Origin: an uncultured Planctomycetota bacterium
GTDB lineage: Bacteria; Planctomycetota; Planctomycetia; Pirellulales; UBA1268
Direction: 5' to 3'
Assembly: GCA_905477565.1 (NCBI GenBank)
Contig: CAJQGO010000140.1
Coordinates: forward strand, 1-5,045
Length of the DNA: 5,045 nucleotides
Each line of letters starts with the position of its first letter. Within the stretch, counting starts at the first letter, position 1. Position numbers and translations under genes: made by a program. Of this stretch, positions 1 through 5,045 are shown in pieces. Below the pieces are notes generated by a model. The model had not been told where the DNA came from, did not search any database, and was given only the letters and a program-made list of their open reading frames with translations.

Positions 1-1228
1 GGGCGATTTGCTGCGATGTTGGTTTGCCGATTGACTCGACGGCCTGCTCCGGCGATGGCGCTGCGAGTGGTGCCTGCTGAGGTGGTGCGCTACTGGGGGG
101 AGGCATCGTACCTGCTGCTGATCCTGCAAATCCGACAGCGCCTGCTGGGGAAAAAGCTGCTGTACCGGTCTCTTGTACGTGTCCTTCTCGCTTATCAGCC
201 GCCATTTCGGCTTGCCAGAACGTGTCAATGCGTGCGATTCGTTTCTCAAGTGGAGGGTGCGTTGCAAAGAGTTCAGCAACACCTGTCGCAAAAAACATAT
301 GAGACGCTTCAGCTGCTTTGGCAACAGTTACTTTGGATCCGCTGTTTAGGCCTCCAATTTTTTTGAGCGCTCCTGCAATGCCGTTTGGGTCACGAGTAAA
401 TTGCACGGCTGACGCGTCAGCGAGAAATTCCCGTTGTCTACTCACTGCGGCCTTAATCAGGTTTCCAATGAGAGTTCCAACAAACCCGATTGCCATAAGC
501 CCCAGTCCAAGACCGAGAAATACGGCACCGCCACCACCTTTGTCATTACTACTTCTTCTGCCACCCGATGCCGCAGCAATACGGAGAGTGTAGTAGCCAA
601 TAAGACCAACAAGCAGGATGCCGTGGACGATTCCGATAAGTCGGATATTCAATCGCATGTCGCCGTTGAGAATATGACTGAATTCGTGAGCAATCACTCC
701 CTGCAGTTCATCTCGGCTGAGGTTTTCGACGCAGCCACGGGTCACGCCTATAACGGCATCTTCTGGCTGGTAGCCAGCAGCAAATGCGTTAATACCTTGT
801 TCGTGATCCATCATGAATACTGGTGGCACAGGCAGGCCCGAGGCAAGCGCCATTTCTTCGACCACATTGAGTACTTTGCGTTCAACAGGGTCGCCCGAAT
901 CATTTAAAAGTCGGCGGCCGCCGAGAGATAGGGCAAGAGGTTCTCCGCCTCCGGAGAGTTGTGCAGACTTAAAAAGGCTTCCGCCACCAACAACAAGGAG
1001 AACAGCGATGACCACTCCGATGAAAATGTCCGGTCTCCAGAACGTATCTGGGCCGAATTGATGAATCAGTGCTTCTCGCTGCTGCGCGGCTTGTTCAAGG
1101 CCACCAAGATAGAGCGACATGATAAGAACGTAGGTGCCAGCGATCAGACCGGCGACTGCAACGACAAATAGCCAGACCAGCATGCCCGTTTTTCGTCGAG
1201 CACGATCCTGGTGCTCAAAGAAGTTCAT
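1..1228 (-). CDS. M48 family membrane zinc metalloprotease (HtpX-like), 3' end beyond window
   Basis: Probable membrane-bound zinc endopeptidase with its active site on the cytoplasmic side, likely acting on membrane or misfolded proteins. The frame is open for 409 codons to the left edge without a stop. The N-terminus MNFFEHQDRARRKTG is typical of the LemA-associated M48 branch. Hydrophobic segments lie near residues 15-38, 67-83, 195-217 and 234-258. The zinc site is HEFSH at 181-185 (ligands H181 and H185, catalytic E182), followed by NGD. The third ligand is probably E267 in RQREFLAD. A Gly-rich stretch (221-235) separates the last two hydrophobic segments. After residue 360 comes a Pro/Ala/Gln/Ser-rich linker that is still running at the edge. 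From memory, such proteins exceed 600 aa, whereas HtpX proper is near 290, so a large C-terminal part is missing. The ATG at 1228 was chosen over the in-frame ATG at 1240 because GGAG lies six bases before it. It is probably expressed with lemA. The family is certain; the substrate is unknown. Confidence 0.95.
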   Translation of the reverse strand, partial: MNFFEHQDRARRKTGMLVWLFVVAVAGLIAGTYVLIMSLYLGGLEQAAQQREALIHQFGPDTFWRPDIFIGVVIAVLLVVGGGSLFKSAQLSGGGEPLALSLGGRRLLNDSGDPVERKVLNVVEEMALASGLPVPPVFMMDHEQGINAFAAGYQPEDAVIGVTRGCVENLSRDELQGVIAHEFSHILNGDMRLNIRLIGIVHGILLVGLIGYYTLRIAAASGGRRSSNDKGGGGAVFLGLGLGLMAIGFVGTLIGNLIKAAVSRQREFLADASAVQFTRDPNGIAGALKKIGGLNSGSKVTVAKAAEASHMFFATGVAELFATHPPLEKRIARIDTFWQAEMAADKREGHVQETGTAAFSPAGAVGFAGSAAGTMPPPSSAPPQQAPLAAPSPEQAVESIGKPTSQQIA

Positions 1229-1327
1229 TGCAAACTCCATTCCATGAGGTGAGCGATGTCGTTCCCTCGCACGTGAGCAGGGAGCTTTGTACGAATGTGG
1301 ACAAGAGGATTCATTGCTGCAAATTTA
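1229..1327 (-). other. lemA to M48 intergenic spacer with a small stem and a 29-codon frame
   Basis: This 99-bp gap separates two genes on the same strand. It contains a 5-bp inverted repeat, TCCCT (1263-1267) and AGGGA (1279-1283), whose loop includes the palindrome CACGTG (1270-1275). No T-run follows the stem in the direction of transcription, so it does not look like an intrinsic terminator. A 29-codon frame starts at 1314 and ends at 1225, and its stop overlaps the protease start codon as ATGA. No convincing separate promoter is visible, which favours co-transcription with lemA. Confidence 0.4.
1235..1238 (-). promoter_or_regulatory. Shine-Dalgarno of the M48 protease gene
   Basis: GGAG on the minus strand sits six bases before the ATG at 1228. 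It decides the start: the in-frame ATG at 1240 overlaps this site and has no comparable purine tract before it. The resulting N-terminus, MNFFEHQD, is the one I recall for this protease branch. Confidence 0.75.
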
Positions 1328-1921
1328 TTAAAACGACACTGTAGGCGCGGCCTGAATTGCTTGTTTGTCATCAAACTCGAGAAGCGATGCATGTTGGAAG
1401 CCAAATGTGCCGGCAAAAAGTACCGGAGGAAATGATTCTCGGTACATGTTGTAGGCGGTCACGGCATCATTGAATGCCTGTCGTGAGAACGCTACTTTAT
1501 TTTCTGTACTGGTCAATTCTTCCTGGATTGCGATCATGTTCTGGTTCGCCTTCAGGTCTGGATAGGCTTCAGCCAGTGCAAAAAGCCGACCGAGTGACTG
1601 AGTAAGCATGGTTTCTGCACCACCAAGTGCACCCATTGCAGCTGGGTCACCAGGGTTTGTAGCTGCTTTGCCGGCTGCTGACGCAGCTTGATTCCGAGCA
1701 TTGATAACAGCCTCAAGTGTCTCACGTTCGTGGGACATATAGCCTTTCGCAGTTTCTACAAGATTTGGAATTAAGTCATATCGACGTTTGAGTTGAACAT
1801 CAATTTGGGCAAATGCATTTTTATTGCGCGCACGTAAGGAGACAAGCCGGTTATAAATTCCGGCAATCCAGAATCCAAGGAGAACGAGTACACCGAGTAT
1901 GACAAGTAAAGGAATAAGCAT
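1328..1921 (-). CDS. lemA: LemA family membrane protein
   Basis: Complete 197-aa protein of the LemA family, whose members have one N-terminal membrane helix followed by an alpha-helical domain; the biochemical function is not settled. The helix spans about residues 3-21. The family core is clear: YNRLVSLRARNKNAFAQIDV (23-42), then KRRYDLIPNLVE (45-56), LTSTENKVAFSRQAFND (136-152), and the ending FPPVLFAGTFGF (164-175) before a short acidic tail. The length matches the usual 185-200 aa. The frame stays open upstream to an ATG at 2020, but the extra 33 residues (rich in Cys, Trp and His) resemble no LemA N-terminus, while the ATG at 1921 has GGAGG six bases ahead. It is the first gene of a probable two-gene unit with the M48 protease. 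LemA next to M48 proteases is a recurrent arrangement and suggests a shared membrane role, but that role is inferred. Confidence 0.95.
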   Translation of the reverse strand: MLIPLLVILGVLVLLGFWIAGIYNRLVSLRARNKNAFAQIDVQLKRRYDLIPNLVETAKGYMSHERETLEAVINARNQAASAAGKAATNPGDPAAMGALGGAETMLTQSLGRLFALAEAYPDLKANQNMIAIQEELTSTENKVAFSRQAFNDAVTAYNMYRESFPPVLFAGTFGFQHASLLEFDDKQAIQAAPTVSF

Positions 1922-1927
1922 CGGAAA

Positions 1928-1932
1928 CCTCC
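1928..1932 (-). promoter_or_regulatory. Shine-Dalgarno of lemA
   Basis: GGAGG on the minus strand lies six bases before the ATG at 1921. It is strong enough to settle the lemA start against the longer in-frame alternative at 2020. Confidence 0.85.
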
Positions 1933-2040
1933 AAGTGCAAAAATGCGTGGCGAAGCTGCACAAGCCCCATTGATTCATAAGATTACCAAACGAGTGACAA
2001 TCTGACATACTAGAACGCAAGAAAGTCCAAATCTGCCGTT

Positions 2041-2045
2041 GAGGG
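2041..2045 (+). promoter_or_regulatory. Shine-Dalgarno of the propeller gene
   Basis: GAGGG ends six bases before the ATG at 2052. An ATG at 2047 lies closer to it but is out of frame with the propeller protein, so 2052 is the start. A standard signal peptide begins there. Confidence 0.75.
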
Positions 2046-2051
2046 AATGAA

Positions 2052-3395
2052 ATGTTTCGTTTTCTATACCTTGTTCTATGTTTTTTTGTAATTTCAGCAG
2101 ACGCTGCTGAGTGGCCGCAGTGGCGTGGTCCTCAGGGGCAGGGCCATGCGCCTACTGCTCGAGATTTGCCCGACCAATGGAAAGTTGGTTCAGCAGGCAA
2201 AGAGGTATTGGGCGGTGAGAATATCCAATGGCGAACAGAGATACCGGGCCGGGCATGGTCGTCTGCAATGATAGATGGCGAAACGCTGTGGCTTACAACA
2301 GCTATTGAACATGGAAGTGCTCAGGAAGGTCCGCCGCCACCTGGTGGCAAAAAACCTCAGCCTCGGAGTGTTGCCAAGTCAGTGACGTTTCGAGCACTGG
2401 CATTAGATGCCCGCGATGGCCAGATTCTTGAGGATCTAGAACTTTTTTCAGTAGATAATCCTCAGCCAACACATGTGCTCAATAGTTTTGCATCACCTTC
2501 CCCAGTGCTAGGCCCAGATCGTTTGTATTGTCAGTTCGGTGACTATGGAACTGCGTGTGTTGATACGAAGAACGCGTCATTGGTTTGGCATAACCGAAGT
2601 CAGCGTTTGAATCATGAGAATGGCCCTGGGAGTTCACCCATTCTCTGGAAAGACCTGCTGATTTTTCATTGTGATGGAAGTGATGTGCAATATATTGTTG
2701 CACTTGATACGAACACGGGGGAAGAAGTTTGGAGGACTGATCGTAGTGGTAAAATGAATGATAATCCGGAGATGAAGAAGGCCTACGGAACACCGCTGAT
2801 CACATCGGTCGGCGGACGCGACCTGGTGCTGTCTCCTGGAGCAGACTGGCTGTACGGATACGACCCAGAAACAGGGAAAGAACTGTGGAAGGTCAGCTAT
2901 GGGTTTCTCGGCTTTTCAATTGTTCCAAGGCCTGTGGTTGCAGATGAAGTTGTGTACTTCAGTACAAGCTTTATGAAAACAGAATTACTTGCAATGCAGC
3001 TTGGTCCGGAAGCAGATACAACACCAGAAATTCTCTGGAACTATAAACGTAGCGTCCCTCGCATGCCCTCGCCGTTACTCGTAGGTGATGCAGTGTATCT
3101 TTTCAGCGATAAGGGTATTGCTACGTGCTTGGATCGACATACTGGAGAAGCTCGTTGGACCGATCGACTTGGTGGAAGTTTTTCGTCATCACCGATTCTT
3201 GCTGACGGGAAAATCTATATAGGCAATCGAGAGGGAGAAATGTTTGTCATCCAGCCCGGAGACGAATTGGATATTCTCTCAAAGAATGAATTTGGTGAAG
3301 CAATCATGGCGAGTCCCGCAGCGATTGAGAATTCGTTGTACGTTCGCACGGAGAAAGCGATGTACCGTATTGAAAAAACAAATGTCAAGCAGTGA
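2052..3395 (+). CDS. exported PQQ-like beta-propeller repeat protein
   Basis: Complete 447-aa protein predicted to be exported and to fold as a beta-propeller. A signal peptide is evident: a hydrophobic core at about 3-14, then SADAA, with likely cleavage before E20. The mature protein opens with WPQWRGPQGQG, a hallmark of a large planctomycete family of secreted PQQ-like proteins. Blade motifs of the type LD-x-x-T-G-x-x-x-W recur at ALDARDGQ (117), CVDTKNASLVW (169), ALDTNTGEEVW (217), GYDPETGKELW (269) and CLDRHTGEARW (359). These are consistent with roughly seven or eight blades, some of them degenerate. A Pro/Gly/Lys-rich insert (about 91-105) probably forms a surface loop in the first third. 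No catalytic set of a quinoprotein dehydrogenase is recognised, so PQQ binding and enzyme activity are doubtful; a scaffold or binding role is more likely. It resembles BamB in fold only. It is divergent from lemA and lies upstream of uup on the same strand. Confidence 0.9.
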   Translation: MFRFLYLVLCFFVISADAAEWPQWRGPQGQGHAPTARDLPDQWKVGSAGKEVLGGENIQWRTEIPGRAWSSAMIDGETLWLTTAIEHGSAQEGPPPPGGKKPQPRSVAKSVTFRALALDARDGQILEDLELFSVDNPQPTHVLNSFASPSPVLGPDRLYCQFGDYGTACVDTKNASLVWHNRSQRLNHENGPGSSPILWKDLLIFHCDGSDVQYIVALDTNTGEEVWRTDRSGKMNDNPEMKKAYGTPLITSVGGRDLVLSPGADWLYGYDPETGKELWKVSYGFLGFSIVPRPVVADEVVYFSTSFMKTELLAMQLGPEADTTPEILWNYKRSVPRMPSPLLVGDAVYLFSDKGIATCLDRHTGEARWTDRLGGSFSSSPILADGKIYIGNREGEMFVIQPGDELDILSKNEFGEAIMASPAAIENSLYVRTEKAMYRIEKTNVKQ

Positions 3396-3504
3396 GCCCG
3401 CCCGGACGAGGCTCTTCAGCGAGCTCTTGAATTCACTTATTCGTGGTTGTGCAGTGATGGGCTTGAGTGGCAGGATCTTCAGAAACAGAAAATAAAAGTC
3501 CCCT
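3396..3504 (+). other. propeller to uup intergenic spacer
   Basis: This 109-bp gap separates two plus-strand genes. A 5-bp inverted repeat, GAGCC (3394-3398) and GGCTC (3410-3414), straddles the propeller stop, but no T-run follows it, so a terminator is not supported. No good promoter pair was found, and read-through from the propeller gene is possible. A 37-codon frame (3382-3495) overlaps the propeller end and stops nine bases before uup. The last 25 bases are A-rich. Confidence 0.35.
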
Positions 3505-5045
3505 ATGGCTCTGCTTACGCTTGATGAACTTTCTCTTGCTTTTCGAGGCGTTCACGTCCTCGATAGCGTGTCTCGGTTTATTGAGTCGGGTGAAAAAATA
3601 GGCTTACTTGGTCGGAACGGGACGGGTAAGACGACGCTTTTACGTGTGATAGCAGGAGATCAGGATCCAGATGCAGGTTCATGTGTACTCGCCAGCGGAA
3701 GGCGAGTTTCATTTCTTCCGCAGGAAGTACCTGGCGAGTTAGTCGGTCAGGTCTCTGATGTGGTTCAGGAAGCGATGCATCTGCAGATAGAAGAAGGACA
3801 GATTGAAACGTGGGAGGCCGAGGCAAAAAGTAAGCAGATCATTGATCTGATGGGGCTCGACCCTGATGTCGATGTATCGAGCCTGTCAGCAGGCCGTAAG
3901 CGACGCGTGCTCCTTGCGCGGGCACTGGTTACTGAACCAGATCTGCTTCTGCTTGATGAGCCAACAAATCATCTGGATCTTGAGGCGATTGAGTGGTTGG
4001 AAAAGTTTCTGGCTTCTTGGAGAGGCACATTACTTTTTGTCACACACGATCGTGGATTCCTTCGGCGAGTCGCCAATCGAATCTGGGAGCTTGATCGTGG
4101 GCGTCTTTTAGCTTGGGAATGCGAGTATGATGTTTTTCTCAAGCGAAAAGCTGCTGCGTTAGAAGCGGAAGAGAAGCAGAATGCACTTTTCGATAAACGA
4201 CTAGCCGAAGAGGAGACGTGGATCCGGCAAGGTATTAAAGCTCGGCGAACACGGAATGAAGGTCGTGTTCGTGCCCTGAAACAGATGCGTCAAGAACGGC
4301 AACAGCGAAGGGAGCAGCCGGGTAAAGCAACGATTGCGATTCAAGAATCTGGGAGAAGCGGCACGCTTGTCTGTAAGGCTGCAGGACTTTCGTTTGGGTA
4401 TGCAGACGAGTTGGTTATTGATGAGTTTTCGACGACAATTCTTCGCGGGGATAAGGTCGGCTTTGTTGGTCCGAATGGATGTGGAAAGACAACTCTTCTG
4501 CGGCTTCTTCTCGAAGAGCTTAAGCCCAGTGCTGGAACCGTACGGCTGGGAACAAAACTGGATGTTCGATACTTCGACCAGTTACGTGATCAGCTTCATT
4601 TCGAGCAAAACGTCGTCGAACAAATTAACGGTGGCAATGATTTCGTCACCATTGATGGAAATCAAAGGCACGTGATCAGTTACCTTCAAGACTTTCTGTT
4701 CACTGCAGAGCGTGCGAGGTTACCAGTAAAATTCCTCTCTGGTGGCGAACGGAACCGGCTGCTCCTCGCCAAGCTTTTTGCCCGTCCAGCGAATGTGCTG
4801 GTTCTGGATGAGCCGACAAATGATTTAGATCTTGAGACACTTGACCTTCTTGAGCAGAGACTGGTTGATTTTCAGGGAACGGTTCTGGTGGTAAGTCATG
4901 ACAGAGAGTTTCTCGATAATGTTGTAACGAGTGTGATTGCCTTTGAGCCAGGTGGTGTACGGGAATATGTTGGTGGCTACTCAGATTGGCTCAGGCAGCG
5001 TGACGCTGCTGCCTTGCCAAAGAAACAATCAGTTTCTCCACGCAA
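3505..5045 (+). CDS. uup: ABC-F family ATPase Uup, 3' end beyond window
   Basis: Soluble ATPase with two ATP-binding domains and no membrane segment. Uup-type ABC-F proteins act at the ribosome or on branched DNA intermediates; loss of Uup in E. coli raises precise transposon excision. The first 513 residues are present. Domain 1: Walker A GRNGTGKTT (36-44), Q-loop Q73, signature LSAG (127-130), Walker B LLLLDEPTNHLD (147-158), H-loop H181. The linker carries the Uup-specific GIKARRTRNEGRVRALK (243-259). Domain 2: Walker A GPNGCGKTT (322-330), Q-loop Q359, signature LSGGE (411-415), Walker B VLVLDEPTNDLD (431-442), H-loop H465. E. coli Uup, about 635 aa, ends in a coiled-coil DNA-binding domain, which here would lie beyond the edge. 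Oddities are the Gly-to-Ala change in signature 1 and a segment between residues 90 and 117 about 30 residues shorter than in E. coli. The start at 3505 is firm because an in-frame TAA lies 12 bases upstream, yet no Shine-Dalgarno is visible. Confidence 0.96.
   Translation, partial: MALLTLDELSLAFRGVHVLDSVSRFIESGEKIGLLGRNGTGKTTLLRVIAGDQDPDAGSCVLASGRRVSFLPQEVPGELVGQVSDVVQEAMHLQIEEGQIETWEAEAKSKQIIDLMGLDPDVDVSSLSAGRKRRVLLARALVTEPDLLLLDEPTNHLDLEAIEWLEKFLASWRGTLLFVTHDRGFLRRVANRIWELDRGRLLAWECEYDVFLKRKAAALEAEEKQNALFDKRLAEEETWIRQGIKARRTRNEGRVRALKQMRQERQQRREQPGKATIAIQESGRSGTLVCKAAGLSFGYADELVIDEFSTTILRGDKVGFVGPNGCGKTTLLRLLLEELKPSAGTVRLGTKLDVRYFDQLRDQLHFEQNVVEQINGGNDFVTIDGNQRHVISYLQDFLFTAERARLPVKFLSGGERNRLLLAKLFARPANVLVLDEPTNDLDLETLDLLEQRLVDFQGTVLVVSHDREFLDNVVTSVIAFEPGGVREYVGGYSDWLRQRDAAALPKKQSVSPR

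Larger units (their letters stand above)
1922..2051. promoter_or_regulatory. divergent intergenic region between lemA and the propeller gene
   Basis: Both flanking genes read outward, so this 130-bp stretch should contain both of their promoters. On the plus strand the best sigma70-like pair is TTACCA (1983-1988) and CATACT (2006-2011), 17 bases apart, each matching four of six consensus bases. It would give a leader of roughly 35 bases before the ATG at 2052. On the minus strand TTGTCA (1995-2000) matches five of six, but its nearest partner TATGAA (1974-1979) is only 15 bases away. The two candidates overlap. No clear operator repeat was seen. The location is well supported; the individual boxes are weak. 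Confidence 0.45.

Noticed and set aside
88..104. A possible stop codon ending the protease near the C-run at the left end
   Set aside because: Counting the run as six bases (TACTGGGGGGAGG on the plus strand) keeps the frame open as PPPSSAPPQQ to the edge. A stop appears only if an extra base is added.
434..907. A 157-codon plus-strand open frame, with others at 16-366, 318-593, 813-1061 and 959-1171
   Set aside because: All lie antisense to the M48 protease, which has an intact zinc site and family-typical N-terminus. The plus-strand translations show no domain or coherent composition.
1..1228. Naming the protease htpX
   Set aside because: At more than 409 residues with a linker and further C-terminal sequence, and lying beside lemA, it belongs to a longer M48 branch than HtpX proper.
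1922..2020. A 33-residue N-terminal extension of LemA from the ATG at 2020
   Set aside because: The added residues precede the membrane helix and look non-coding, and the ATG at 1921 has a strong Shine-Dalgarno. The extension would also use up most of the divergent promoter region.
2479..2793. A 104-codon minus-strand open frame
   Set aside because: Antisense to the well-supported propeller gene; its His/Ser/Tyr-rich translation resembles no protein.
2052..3395. Naming the propeller protein BamB or a PQQ-dependent dehydrogenase
   Set aside because: It lacks a lipoprotein box and recognisable dehydrogenase catalytic residues; only the fold and blade motifs are shared.
3394..3414. Intrinsic terminator after the propeller gene
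   Set aside because: The stem is only 5 bp with an 11-base loop and no T-run follows.
3578..4675. Open frames at 3578-3826 (minus), 3866-4111 (plus) and 4334-4675 (plus)
   Set aside because: They overlap the uup frame, in which all ATPase motifs are continuous.
1..5045. tRNA, rRNA, CRISPR arrays, insertion sequences, phage genes or a toxin-antitoxin or defence system
   Set aside because: No repeat array, transposase-like motif, cloverleaf or terminal inverted repeats were seen. The four genes are housekeeping or envelope types and cover nearly the whole window.

Overview
The window carries four protein-coding genes in two divergent pairs. It has no RNA genes, mobile elements, CRISPR arrays or long repeats that I can see. 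The secreted beta-propeller protein has the N-terminal WPQWRG signature that is abundant in Planctomycetota, base composition looks roughly balanced, and coding density is high. A planctomycete or related PVC-group bacterium is the best guess, but the window alone does not prove it.

Left half, minus strand, read right to left: a complete lemA (1921 to 1328) is followed after 99 bp by a membrane M48 zinc metalloprotease of the HtpX-like type (1228 to beyond the left edge). The protease shows the HEFSH zinc site, a downstream glutamate ligand and four hydrophobic segments. It then enters a Pro/Ala/Gln/Ser-rich linker and runs off the window, so its C-terminal part is not visible. lemA beside an M48 protease is a recurring bacterial pairing, and the two are probably co-transcribed.

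Centre: a 130-bp divergent intergenic region (1922-2051) must hold the start signals for lemA on one side and the propeller gene on the other. Only weak sigma70-like boxes can be picked out.

Right half, plus strand: an exported PQQ-like beta-propeller protein of 447 aa (2052-3395) is followed, after a 109-bp gap, by a uup-type ABC-F ATPase (3505 to beyond the right edge). The ATPase has both ATP-binding domains and the conserved Uup linker. Its C-terminal domain is cut off by the window.

lemA, the protease and the propeller gene all have purine-rich Shine-Dalgarno sequences six bases before the start codon. uup has none. The protease and LemA plausibly act together at the membrane. The propeller protein and Uup have no evident functional tie to each other or to the first pair. 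I see nothing that amounts to a new system. The points most worth a second look are the altered signature and roughly 30-residue shortening in the first ATPase domain of Uup, and two tiny overlapping reading frames between gene pairs.
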